64,000 nucleotides of DNA from Adiantum capillus-veneris (GCA_014529385.2 CM043968.1:5905001-5969000); one strand, 5' to 3'. Shown: positions 19,918-29,602, counted from the first letter of the stretch. Made by a program: numbers and translations. Notes: generated from the letters alone by a model not told the origin.

Positions 19918-20600
19918 CCACTCAACCATTTGATGTAATGGTGGATGCTTCTGATCGTGCATCGGGTGGGGTTTTCATGCAAAATGGTCGTGTCATTGCA
20001 ACCCAAATTCGATAATCAGTATATGACAAAGAAATTTTGGCCATTGTTCATGCCTATCAAACTTGGAAACATTATCTACGTGGAGCACATTCAGTGATCC
20101 GAACAGCTCATCAGTCTCTTAACATATATCAAATATTCGTTCTTGAATAACATGTAGGAATTCCCATCTACACATCAGTTATGGAAAAATTTGTGGCTCA
20201 TGGCATGCGGCTTACAGCATTTACAACCCACAATTTGAGGACCAAGAACATACTGAATGATCTTGTGAAAATTTACCAAATTTTCAACCCATCCTCCTTG
20301 ATGAAAATTCATCATTGATTGAGTAAAAAGATATCAGAATTTTCAAGAAGCCTTTCGAGCTTTCAAGTCTTCTGACCCAACTCCTACAGCGATGAATATA
20401 TAGCAGCTTACAAATTGTGGATGAGTTTTTGTATTATGCTGATCACATTTGTGTGCCTAGCCATGCACCATTAAGGAAAATTCTAATTCAAGAACAGCAT
20501 GAGGTCCCTTTTGTTGCTCACCCCAGGCATCAACAAGATATATCATCTTTTCATCTCTCACAAGAACTCTACTGAAACAGTATCATTTTCCCACTTTATC
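19918..20600 (+). pseudogene. E5 RNase H and integrase N-terminus
   Basis: RNase H begins PFDVMVDASDRASGGVFMQN (first catalytic Asp), then a stop, YDKEILAIVHAYQTWKHYL (Glu) and RTAHQSLNIY, where the expected Asp of TDHxSL is Ala. The integrase N-terminal zone at about 20,380-20,600 shows VDEFLYYADHICVPS and EQHEVPFVAHPRHQQD, corresponding to the zinc-binding HH pair. The rest of integrase is absent. Confidence 0.8.
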
Positions 20601-20697
20601 CAATTATCAACTACATCAAATACAAAGCACTGTTGCTAAAAAAATAAAAAATAAAAAATAACTTTATTAGCAGAATTGGTTGGTGTAACAGCATCCT

Positions 20698-20699
20698 AC
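20698..20699 (-). other. Splice donor GT after the CUL4-like exon
   Basis: Minus-strand context AAAG|GTAGGATG. Reading past it gives a hydrophobic tail unlike CUL4, ending in a stop near 20,611, which supports an intron boundary here. Confidence 0.65.
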
Positions 20700-21039
20700 C
20701 TTTGAAGGGCTTGATGACTAGCCGCCTGGGCTGAGGAGGAGTGGCCTTCTTGCGAGTTAAGTTGGCTGCAGTTCCAGCCGTAATATTTGACCCAGGAAGT
20801 CCTTCCTCTTTGATATCCATGAGCATGTCATCTGGACCATTGTCACCTGCAGTGCTGAAGAGGCCCAAGCTGTTGGATCTAGGGTCCAAATTTTCTGCAG
20901 AAACATGCTGCTTGGGCTTTTTACTGTTGGAGATCATGGCAATGGTGCCGATGCCCTCCCTGCTCCCGTTAACACCCCCACTACTGCTGCTTATCAGGTT
21001 TGCTGGCCGCTTTGAATGAGACATCAACCAATCATGCAT
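20700..21039 (-). CDS. CUL4: Probable cullin-4 (CUL4-like) first coding exon
   Basis: The minus strand reads from ATG at 21,039 (MHDWL) or, more likely, 21,024 (MSHSKRPANL) through a Ser-rich stretch, SKKPKQH, GPDDMLMDIKEEGLPG, to AANLTRKKATPPQPRRLVIK, closely resembling the N-terminal tail of plant CUL4 (AANLSRKKAT.PQP pattern, recalled from Arabidopsis). CUL4 is the scaffold of nuclear CRL4-DDB1 ubiquitin ligases; this tail precedes the cullin repeats. The exon ends AAAG before GTAGG at 20,699, phase 1. No further cullin exon was found to the left, so the next exon is either beyond a retrotransposon-filled intron over 20 kb long or lost. No stop interrupts the exon. Confidence 0.7.
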
Positions 21040-21087
21040 TGCACCAGCACCTGAACCTAAACTGCCTGCACGCCCTCTCGCTGAGTC

Positions 21088-21090
<3 letters not shown>

Positions 21091-21141
<51 letters not shown>
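21091..21141. repeat. (CT)n tract, GA repeat in the CUL4-like 5' UTR
   Basis: About 51 bp of pure CT on plus (GA on minus), 65 bp upstream of the preferred ATG. GA/CT-rich 5' leaders are common in plant genes and can bind BPC-type GAGA factors. The run stays in frame with the exon, giving a spurious Arg-Glu extension. Confidence 0.9.
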
Positions 21142-21143
<2 letters not shown>

Positions 21144-21509
21144 GCGCACAAGCAAGCAAAACGCCCTTGCTCAAAACAATCGTTCAGAACCCGATACTCT
21201 TCAAAATCAGCTTTTAGTGAGTCAAAGCAGCAGCCGAAGGAAGAGAGAAAGGCAGCTCGGCGATGGAGAGACAAAGCTCGGGACCCTGATTCCTGCTCGT
21301 CGTTACTGCAGAAGCGTCTCAAATTTAAGGACTCGTATGTTAGATAAAGATGGTCCTTAGAACAGCATTTAAATTTGATTATTATCAATGGTTCCAACAA
21401 CTTCCAAGTAGGGGAGGCCCAATCACTTTTACTCTTTTATTACTGAGAATCAACAAAAATGCAGCCCATTGCAGGAGCTCCCATTCGCTGAAGCCGTTAG
21501 GGCTGCCAA
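21142..21509. other. Upstream region of the CUL4-like exon
   Basis: No clear gene. Could hold the promoter and further 5' UTR of the CUL4-like gene on the minus strand. No convincing TATA box was picked out. Confidence 0.35.
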
Positions 21510-21814
21510 TTGCAGGAGCTGGTAGCTGCCAGGAGAACAGGTAAAGAGGCGGTAGCAAAGACATGCGTAGAGGAGCTTTTGCGACCCTTGGTGGACGGAT
21601 CTCAAATTGTGGTTGTGCTCTGCAAGGACAAAGCCGCAGGTGCTCTTATTGTTTGCAAGACGAACTGGATCCATGCCTCTGCGAGCAGACAACTGAAGAG
21701 TACAAAGGCTGTGGCGAAACCAGCTGCTCTCACAATCATGCCACACTAGAAGGCCACGGATTTGTTGGGGGCATTAAGCCTCAGGCAGCAAGCTATGGGT
21801 GGTGGGACAGTTAG
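21510..21814. other. Unrecognised overlapping open frames
   Basis: Three overlapping frames stay open for 80-98 codons: plus 21,510-21,749 (LVDGSQIVVVLCKDKAAGAL), plus 21,563-21,814 (Cys-rich) and minus 21,450-21,746. None was recognised. The first has the more protein-like composition. A CAG|GTAAAG donor-like site occurs at about 21,541. It may be a fragment of a divergent neighbour of the CUL4-like gene, or chance. Confidence 0.2.
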
Positions 21815-22115
21815 CCCATGATTCTTCGTTCCAAGTGTGTCTCGTCGTTTTTTAGAAAATCCAGATTTGAAAAAGAATCTTGAGAGGATGCTTTCGTGGC
21901 AACAAGGGAGGCGGGAGAGAGGAGATACCTGCCCCAAGGGAGTTCCGCAGACACAGGGGGGGTGTGGTCTCTTCCTCTCGAATTATGTCTCTGGAAACAA
22001 GAGAAGGTGGTGGGCGGATATGATTGTCGACTTCTCCCTCGCCTAGCCCTCCAAGTGATATGCAGTTCAGGTAGTCGATCTGTTGAGCCCACAAGCTGCA
22101 TCAGAGAAAAGGGGG

Positions 22116-22116
<1 letters not shown>

Positions 22117-22182
<66 letters not shown>

Positions 22183-22199
22183 CCCCCCCCCCCCCCCCC
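22117..22199. repeat. (CT)n followed by C(20)
   Basis: About 64 bp of CT ending in a run of 20 C. Confidence 0.97.
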
Positions 22200-22697
22200 T
22201 CCTACCATCCCCCTAGGTAGGTGCAATGCAGCCTTGTCTCCTTATCACTCTAGGTAGGTGTAGGAAGTAGGAGCCACCTAAATCTTTGTCGCATGGAGGA
22301 GACAACAAGCTGAAGTTCTATGTCTCTCTCTCTCGCTCGTTCGTGGCAAGTCGCACAAAGAGAGAGGGGGGGCTAACGTGGACTTTTTCCTTTTTTAATG
22401 GAGGGGGACCTAAGTAATGCATATTATTATTTTTAAAGTATGCAAGTATGAGAAGGTCTCCACAATTTTGGAAAAGGGAAAATCTATTCTCTCACAAATG
22501 CAAGTAGTAGTGGTTTCCACAATTTTAGAAAAGATGAATAAAAAAATAGATTAAAATAGTAAAATAGAAAGAGAAAAGTAGAGGGAGAGAGATTAGAGAG
22601 ATAAAAGAGTTATGAGAATCACTTGAGATCCTCTCACAAATGTAAGTAGGGGTTCCAGCTAGAGAAAATTCAAAAAATGAAGAGGATCTTGGACAGA

Positions 22698-22701
22698 CCC
22701 C

Positions 22702-22772
<71 letters not shown>
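22698..22772. repeat. C(15) followed by (CT)n
   Basis: A run of 15 C then about 60 bp of CT: the mirror order of the tract 500 bp to the left. Confidence 0.97.
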
Positions 22773-22775
<3 letters not shown>

Positions 22776-22974
22776 CTCCTGTGCAGGGCACCGTTTGCTG
22801 CCATAGCCATATACAGAGAAGTTTTTTAAAATTTAACTTCACACCTTGGCCTTTAGGCCATGTTATTTGGTCTTTGGGGTGGCTAAGGGCCCAGTCCCCT
22901 GTAGCCTTTCCGACAATCTTGTCAGCAAAGTCTAGAGCTGCCTTTCAGCCCACGGCTTGGGGTTTTGAAGTCTC

Positions 22975-23187
22975 TTCAAGCTGAATTCGCACTTGGTGAT
23001 ATCCTGATCACAAATCTATTTTGGTAAACATACAAGCATGGGTGAGTTTATCAAACAAACAACTCATCCACTTGTGGTAATTGATACTTATATCCACAAT
23101 AATCTTCGCACATACACATAGTACCATCTTTTTTCTTCTCCATCAATATTGGAGATGCCCAAGGCGAAAAACTTGGTTGAATAAACC
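22975..23187 (-). pseudogene. E6: gypsy RT scrap, downstream part
   Basis: On the minus strand, directly after the short LTR element, [21 protein letters not shown] is the RT start motif, then [19 protein letters not shown] near 22,980-23,020 is a frameshifted SGYHQVRI region. It is joined in frame across the 23,188-24,854 insertion to the linker part (LNGG). Confidence 0.8.
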
Positions 23188-23248
23188 TGATGGGTTGTAG
23201 TCTATGGTGGATCTAACCGGTGAGGTGCCATGGCGAAGTGCAGGTGCA

Positions 23249-23296
<48 letters not shown>

Positions 23297-23469
23297 GCAA
23301 GAGAAAAACAACCTGCTATGCTTGATATATCTCTTTGTAAAAAACCAACTTACAATATACATCCAAACCGGCCATGCACACTAAAAAAGGGAGCTCGAGT
23401 TGATCTGCATGCATTATGAGAGTGTTCCCATAGGCTTACTGAACCACAATTGGGCTTGCATATCCAACA
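23188..23469 (-). repeat. TRIM-like 3' LTR
   Basis: Plus-strand ends TGATGGG ... CCAACA. Carries a (GA)n tract at 23,253-23,292. Followed on the right by C(10)TCAAGCCC, on minus a G-rich polypurine tract at 23,470-23,485. Confidence 0.88.
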
Positions 23470-24548
23470 ACCCCCCCCCCTCAAGCCCAAACCACTAACT
23501 ATGGACTTGATACGGACCATGGCAGAGTCCAATCACCTGAAATTATGAGTAGAAGGTCCCCCCTTGACAATAACATAGGTGTGTGTGCACTTTCCTCAAA
23601 CAACCATCAGTGTGAGACATACCAGAACTCAACCAAACAACAAAAGGGTGGTCTTACTACTTTATTTGTGGCAGTGTCTATAACCCTGTACAAAATTTTG
23701 ACTGCATGGCAATAACTGACAACAGATAATGTAAAAAGAGGCTTTGACTGGAAATTCTATGATGGTTTTGACAATAAAAGAGGAAAAATCTATGACACTA
23801 AATTGACAAAGATAGTTTGTGAAACCCGGTACCACAATCTTGAAGTAGTTCTTCATGTATCGGTCTTTGACTTCGGCAGCTTAACACCAATTAGATAACC
23901 ACCACGATAATTCTTTACCATTTTTGAGGCCTCATGTCTCTGACTTACTTGAACCACATCTACTCTCATGTTTATTTGATAATCATCACCTGTCTTTTCT
24001 TTAAAAACCTTTGTTGTGGGGCAGCATCTAGCTTTCAAGCCATAAGTTGATTGCAGTGCTTTTTGATATGCAATCTTTTTGTTTCACGATACCATTGATT
24101 CATCGTATGCAAGTGGACACAAGGCGTTTGATATGCAGTGAAAAGCTTGCAAATATCCTGCAATCCAAAAATTCACAAATTGTTGATCCAAGTGCTAATC
24201 GATTATGAGCACCGACGAGCACTGAACTTGGGGATGTGAATAAGGGTGTGACTACCCGCTGGCTTAGGGGCTCAAGACCAAATTGGGGTGTCCCTTTTGA
24301 AATAATGTATGAACATGAGCTCGAGTCGTTCTTTGTTGCAAACAGGCAACGACGAGCAAGACGATTTCACTCGCAGCAGGCTGTAGAGGCCGATTTAGGA
24401 GGCGCTCAAGAGTCAAGAGCTCACTAGAAAGCCAGGGTGATTCTATTGTTGCATAAATTGCTCGTTTTGATACAGTTCATCAATACGACTTCCTCCCTCT
24501 ATAAGCGGATGCTCCCGCAAGCCGAGTCGAGCCAAGGCTAGAAACCTG

Positions 24549-24560
24549 GCTCTAATACCA
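24549..24560 (-). promoter_or_regulatory. TRIM-like primer binding site
   Basis: Minus strand TGGTATTAGAGC, tRNA-iMet type with one change, two bases from the 5' LTR. Confidence 0.8.
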
Positions 24561-24562
24561 AA

Positions 24563-24628
24563 TGATGTATTGCATGCTATGGTGGATGTAACCGGTGAGG
24601 TGCCATGGCAAGGTGCATGTGTAGAACA

Positions 24629-24685
<57 letters not shown>

Positions 24686-24854
24686 CAGCAAGATAACACG
24701 CTATGCTTGATATATCTCTTTGTAAAAAACCAACTTACAATATATAGCCAAACTTGCCATGCACACTGAAAAAGGGAGCTCGAGTTGATCTGCATGCATT
24801 ATGAGAGTGTTTCCACAGGCTTACTGAACCACAATTGGGCTTGCATACCCAACA
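24563..24854 (-). repeat. TRIM-like 5' LTR
   Basis: Pair of 23,188-23,469. Carries a longer (GA)n tract (24,632-24,683), so most of the length difference between the two LTRs is microsatellite. Confidence 0.88.
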
Positions 24855-25345
24855 AAACCCTCCATTGAGGTAGTCAGAAGATCGCGTTGGGCGGTAACCT
24901 TGGAGGTAAATCTTTAGGGAATACATCCTTTTATTCCATTAAAAGTTCCCTCAATTGATTAGCAACATTTTCTTGTTCTGATAACAAATAAGTAGCGAGA
25001 GAAGGAGAAGAAGTAGAATGCGGATTGAGGAATCACTAAACTGGAATATTATTTACATTAGATTAAAAAATGACATAGGGAGTAACATAAAAAGAGTTCT
25101 TCTATTTCATTATTTGAAGAGAGCTTCATAAGCTCAGATGTACGAATAAGTGGTGAGGGAGACACGTCCTTTCCCCCCAATAGCAACACATGCACACCAT
25201 TGGATTCAAACATTAGATTATTGTGCTCATAGCTTCGACATAATGAGGACCCCAACCCATGCAACCACTTTCGACTTAAAACCACATCTACCCTATTCAT
25301 ACTCATAACTTGAAAATCCAAGGTTTTCTTATGTGCTTCAAACAA
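24855..25345 (-). pseudogene. E6: gypsy protease end and linker
   Basis: Minus-strand frame 25,058-25,345 reads DFQVMSMNRVDVVLSRKWLH, then SNGVHVLL, matching the D-x-V-L-G-x-x-W end of gypsy retropepsin (the Gly is Ser here). 24,855-24,930 gives the linker ending SSDYLNGG, which joins the RT start on the other side of the TRIM-like element. Left and right ends are truncated; copia sequence starts at about 25,350. Confidence 0.75.
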
Positions 25346-25349
25346 TTTT

Positions 25350-25860
25350 TGGCTATGGCTGAAAATGACTCGAAATGTACTATGGGCACCCTCCGTTCTG
25401 AAACACCAATGTATAGTGCCTTATACGCCTCAGCAAAATGGTGTTGCTGAGAGGAAAAACAAGTCACTTACGGAAATGGCATGATGTATGGTCAAAAGTA
25501 AAGCTTTGCCGCATTCATTTTGGCTTGAAACCATCATGTGTGCCAGTTATGTACTTAACAAGTGTCCTACAAAAGCTTTCCAGTCTATGACTCCATATGA
25601 AGCATGGCATGATAGAAATCCTTCTATTGAGCACGCATTTTTGGTTGTTTGGCATATGCTTTGATGCCACAAACGCAGTGCAAAAAATTGGATGATAAGG
25701 CTGTCAAATGTATTTTTGTTGGTTATAGTGTTGAAAGCAAAGGTTACAGGTTGTGTCATCCGCAAACAGAGTGTATCTTGGTCTCACGAGATGTTGTGTT
25801 TGTGGAAGATTATATTCAGCCCTTGCTGGAGACAGTAATGTAAGCTCACATGACATTTAT
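25350..25860 (+). pseudogene. E7 integrase, C-terminal half
   Basis: YTPQQNGVAERKNKSLTEMA holds the catalytic Glu of copia integrase, followed by SKALPHSFWLETI and the copia-specific end KLDDKAVKCIFVGYSVESKG and LVSRDVVFVEDYI. Stops near 25,477 and a frame change near 25,655 break it. The first two catalytic Asp regions are absent. Confidence 0.88.
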
Positions 25861-25929
25861 GACTCTTTGTTGCCTCTTTTTAATAGTGGAAGTTCAAATG
25901 TAAATTCCAATGAGGCAAATGTATAGCCT

Positions 25930-26830
25930 ATGGGGGTTTCTAAAAATGTTATAGATCAGCCTATTACTGATGCAGATGTACATGATGTACTTGATAAGGA
26001 AAAGGCTGAGAATGAGCAGGCTGGTATGCTTAAATGGTTGGAGCATACTTTGCGTGACAGTAAATTGGATGAACCTTTGTCTAGTCATACTCGTTCAGGT
26101 TCTCGTCATGCATCTTATGCATCAGATTGGCTTTGGCTATGTCTAGCTTATGTGATGTTGAGGAACCTTTGTCTTTTGATGAAGCACAAAATTCAAAAAA
26201 TTGGATGGCTGTCATGCAATCTGAATATGATGCACTCATAGAAAATGGCACATGGACTTTATGTGATTTGCCTCCTGGCGAAAAGGCCATTGGTACGAAG
26301 TGGTTTTACAAGTTGAAACACAAGTCGGATGGTGAGATTGATCACTATAAGGCTCAACTTGAAAAGGGTTATGCACAACAAAAAGGCATAGATTATGAAG
26401 AGACTTTTCCTCCCACTTGTACTATGACTACTGTGCATTTTCTATATGCATTGGTAGCTCATTTTGGTTGGGATGTACATCAGTTAGACATTGTTACATC
26501 TTCCTTGCATGGCGACATATTTGAGGAAGCTTATGTAACGCAGCCTCGCGGTTTTGTCAAGAAAGGACAAGAGGATAAAGAGTGCAAATGTAAGAAAGAT
26601 TTGTATGTGTTGAAGCAATCTCCTCGTGCTTGGTATGAGAAGGCTGACACTCATTTGGTCAAACAAAGCTTTCGTAACAGTCCAATAGAAAGCACATTGT
26701 ATGTAAGGCTTTTGTAACAGTCCAATAGAAAGCACATTGTGTGTAAAGCGTGAGGGTGATGTACTTCTCATTGTCATTCTCTATGTGGATTATTTGTGCA
26801 TCATTACTTGGGTATATAGTTCAAGTAGTG
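25930..26830 (+). pseudogene. E7 reverse transcriptase (copia), mutated active site
   Basis: NWMAVMQSEYDALIENGTW, AIGTKWFYKLKHKSDGEIDH and YEETFPPTCTMTTVHF are RVT_2 motifs; VHQLDIVTSSLHGDIFEEA stands for the usual LDVKTAFLHGDLEEE. The YVDD box is YVDY (26,782-26,793), losing the second catalytic Asp. About 50 residues expected after it are missing. A 40 bp tandem duplication at 26,668-26,747 adds a stop. Confidence 0.9.
26668..26747 (+). repeat. 40 bp tandem duplication within copia RT
   Basis: 26,668-26,707 and 26,708-26,747 are near-identical. The copy shifts and closes the frame. Confidence 0.9.
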
Positions 26831-26846
26831 TGATGGTGGTATTGCC

Positions 26847-27644
26847 TTGTGTCAGACAAGTTACATAGAGACATTGCTATGTAAGTTTGGACTTGATGAT
26901 TGCAAACCTATTGCCACTCCCATGGAAACAGGTTTGAAATTGAGTCTTCATGATGTTGGTGATCCTGTCGATGTTACTCTTTACCAGGGATGCCTCATTT
27001 ATGTATGCAACACGAGGCCAAATATTCAGTTTGCAGTCTCACAGGTCAGCAGATTTATGCATAGCCCATGGTCTAAGCATTGGCAGGCTGTCAAGTGGTT
27101 TTTTTGCTACTTGAGTGGTAATTTACATCTTGGCTTGTTTTATCCCAAGGGGGGATCATTGCCGCCAAATTTGCATGCTTTTTCGGACTCAGATTGGGTT
27201 GGTTGTTTTGACACGCGAGTGTCCACAAGTGGTTTTTGTTTCATGCTCGACAGGTCATGTATCTCATGGTTGAGCAAGAAGCAACCTACTGTGGCTACTT
27301 CAGGTTGTGAGGCTGAGTACAGGGCAGCCTTCACATCTACGATTGAGTGTGTATGGCTCAGACGCCTTATGGCTGATTTGGGTGTTGGACACGACACGAC
27401 CAACACTATCTACACTGACAGTCAGAGTGCATTGGCAATTGTGAGGAACCCAGGTTTTCATGCTCGCACAAAGCACATTGAGGTGCATTACCACTATGTC
27501 AGGGAGAGTCTCTCAGCAAGAGAGATCAGCTTGGCTTATGTGCCAACACAGGACAACCTTGCAGATCTTTTCACAAAGGCTTTGTCTCATGAGAAGTTTG
27601 AAGCTTTTCGCAAAGCTTTGGTCTTACTCCCCTTTGTGGATTGA
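26847..27644 (+). pseudogene. E7 RNase H and RT connection (copia)
   Basis: A 265-residue open stretch: TSYIETLLCKFGLDDCKPIATP, NTRPNIQFAVSQVSRFMHSP, then RNase H with AFSDSDWVGC (Asp), GCEAEYRAAF (Glu) and IYTDSQSALAI (Asp), ARTKHIEVHYHYVRE and DNLADLFTKAL. All catalytic acids are intact and the natural end is present (TGA at 27,642-27,644). This is the best preserved domain of the element. Confidence 0.93.
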
Positions 27645-27719
27645 TTATGTGCTCAAGGCATGGCACTTCCCTTTACTCTATGTGCCAACTCTTGTTCACC
27701 GCATCACTCCCAGGGGGAT

Positions 27720-27948
27720 TGGTTACCATATAATGTGGTAGTGATGTGTGTGAACACACTTAGGATCGTCGAGGCATTTTTTCCCTCACTAGGAGGTTTT
27801 TACCTCCGTGCATTGTATATACACCCATCACTTTAGGGCTATCTTATCTTTCTTTTGTACACTAAGTAAAACACTCTCTGTTGAGTGCCTTGAGCTTCCT
27901 TCATCTTCTCCAAGCTGTGTGTGTTTTCTTGCAACCCTAATTCCAACA
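27720..27948 (+). repeat. E7 3' LTR (about 229 bp)
   Basis: Starts after the PPT-like CAGGGGGA with TGGTTACCATATA and ends ATTCCAACA. Close match to 63,608-63,837, including TATATACACCCATCACT and CTTGAGCTTCCTTC. Confidence 0.85.
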
Positions 27949-28053
27949 GCTTTTGAGCATACGGCTAAGAGTGAGTTGCTTCCCTGAGTATTGACATTAT
28001 GTTAGTGTCAGACAGCTATGTTGCAAACGTCTAATTGTGGTGACCTGCTAACA
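27949..28053 (+). repeat. E8 5' LTR, terminal part only
   Basis: About 105 bp ending GACCTGCTAACA ahead of the PBS. The front of the LTR is cut off where the copia LTR ends. Confidence 0.6.
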
Positions 28054-28054
28054 T

Positions 28055-28072
28055 TGGTGTCATTGCTAGGGA
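28055..28072 (+). promoter_or_regulatory. E8 primer binding site (tRNA-Asp type, degenerate)
   Basis: TTGGTGTCATTGCTAGGG resembles TGGCGCCGTTGCCGGGG, the tRNA-Asp complement used by plant Tat/Athila elements, with transitions. Confidence 0.65.
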
Positions 28073-28598
28073 TAGTGATCCTTAGGTGGTGAGTGACCTA
28101 GTCGTAGCAGTAGCTTTCTTGTCCTTAGATTTTCATATCCGTTTCGTTTACACCTAGCAGTCAAGCAGCTAGACACAAGGTTTAGTGCTTGGTTGAGGCT
28201 ACAAGTCGGGGGCTTGCTAGATCTACTCCTAAGAGGTACATGGAGTTGTGAGTGAGATACAAAAGGCATTTCATTATGCCATTTCTTGATGCTTTGAAAG
28301 TATTGTTTCTTCATCCGTTTCACCTTCAAATTTGCATTGTTTGTTTGTTTTTGTTCCTAGAATAAATTTAGCACTTAGGAGTAGGCTAAGTAGCAACCTT
28401 TACCATAAAATTGGGCTGAAAAGTTCATGGCAAAAACTGCAAAAAACCATATTTTGGTAAGCTAGACCATAACTCTGAAAATTAGAAAATTTGATGGTTA
28501 GAGCTTGAAAGCTAATCAAAACTCAAAAATTTGTGGAAAAGGGGATAACCAAACCCAAGAGAAGCAATTTGACAAGTTTCATCCAGTTTGGTGGAGGA

Positions 28599-29602
28599 AC
28601 ATGGATCGCGATCCATGTATCTCTGGGATTGATTGAACAAAAACTGATATTATTGGGTCCAGGGTGGTTCCTAATCACTGAATACACAAATTTGAGGTGA
28701 AATTGACATTGAAACGCACTCAAAATCAAGAAATTAGGCAAAACGCACCAAAAACTATGGGATTGATTGAACAAAAATTGATACTGTCGTTGGGTCTAGG
28801 GTGGTTCCTAATCATTGAATAGATAAATTTGAAGTGAAATTGACATTGTCAAATCACACTCAAAATCAAGAAATTAGGCAAAAAGCACAAAAACCTTGGA
28901 ATTTGACCAAAATTTGGGCCTTTTTAAATTTTAGAGATCCAAATCCAAAAAGGGGGTGAGAATTGACCTCTACAAGACATAAACATTCTGCTGACCAAGT
29001 TTCATGCAAAAATGCTATCAAACATGGATCACGATCCATGTACTTTTTGACCATTTGAGGTAGAGATTTGAGCAATAGATAGCTGACAACGTTTAGAGCA
29101 AATTTTACAAAGGGCACCATAGCAAAAATTGCAAAAAAGTTGATCAAATCATCAAAAACCAATAGCTAGTCAAAAACCCTAGGGTCGACACAAAAATTTG
29201 CTTTTGATAGACACAATTTCTTTTTGATTCCAAAACTAAGTGGTGGAGTAGACTACTGAAACTTCAAGTAATCATCAAGCCAAAGTGATGTGATGGAATA
29301 TGGATCGCGATCCATGTACCTTTTTTGATTTTTTTACTATACAGACTTGTAGCAAAGACCATTGCAAACAAAACTTGCAAGAGCAAGGTAGCCAAAAAAT
29401 TTCAAAAAATGGGTCAAAAGGGGGGCAAAAACACTTCAAAGTCCGAAAATCGCCAAGCAGACCTAGGGTTTGACTTTGGGTTGACCTAAATTGATCCAAA
29501 TCACACAAAAACCATATTATAGTTGGGATCAATGGACTAAGGGGGAGCTGTGTGCTAAGTTTCAACAAGATCTAACACAAAGGTACATGGATCGTGATCC
29601 AT
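28599..29602 (+). repeat. Array of four long palindromes in the E8 leader
   Basis: CATGGATCGCGATCCATG and close variants occur at 28,599-28,618 (perfect), 29,022-29,041, 29,299-29,316 and 29,585-29,602, spaced about 280-420 bp. Each is preceded by an AGTTTCA-containing segment and most are followed by GTAC(C/T)TTTTT-like sequence. In RNA each could form an 8-9 bp hairpin. The second cluster is at 42,564-43,531. Confidence 0.9.
28625..28888 (+). repeat. 134 bp tandem duplication in the E8 leader
   Basis: GGGATTGATTGAACAAAAA starts copies at about 28,625 and 28,759; both run through GGTGGTTCCTAATCA and AATCAAGAAATTAGGCAAAA. Diverged by point changes. Confidence 0.85.

Larger units (their letters stand above)
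17610..20640 (+). mobile_element. E5: gag-less Ty3/gypsy element, plus strand, split by a solo LTR
   Basis: 5' LTR 17,610-17,998, PBS-like site, then almost directly RT (from about 18,215), RNase H (19,918-20,130) and the integrase zinc region (to about 20,600); no 3' LTR seen. About 200 bp between PBS and RT replaces gag and protease, so a large deletion occurred. The RT-RNase H junction is interrupted by the 18,940-19,917 solo LTR. The end lies next to the CUL4-like intron. Confidence 0.8.
21815..22974. other. Unassigned sequence with two (CT)n/C(n) tracts
   Basis: No coding region recognised. Contains the microsatellites at 22,117-22,199 and 22,698-22,772 and short direct repeats near 22,440-22,640 (CTCTCACAAATG(C/T)AAGTAG). 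The part 22,800-22,974 is not identifiable. Confidence 0.4.
23188..24854 (-). mobile_element. Short non-autonomous LTR element (TRIM-like), TSD AAACC
   Basis: 1,667 bp with LTRs of 282 and 292 bp, PBS, PPT and TSD AAACC (23,183-23,187 and 24,855-24,859). The roughly 1.1 kb interior has no RT, protease or integrase. Two minus-strand open stretches (23,853-24,038 and the run ending near 24,443) are unrecognised and may be captured or gag-leader sequence. It is slightly large for a classical TRIM. It must be moved by a related autonomous element. Confidence 0.85.
25350..27948 (+). mobile_element. E7: 5'-truncated Ty1/copia element, plus strand
   Basis: Integrase, then RT, then RNase H, the copia domain order, then PPT and 3' LTR. 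gag, protease and 5' LTR are missing. The LTR family recurs at 63,608-63,837. Confidence 0.9.

Noticed and set aside
21563-21814. Cys-rich peptide gene
   Set aside because: Cysteines are irregularly spaced and the frame overlaps two other open frames; no signal peptide.
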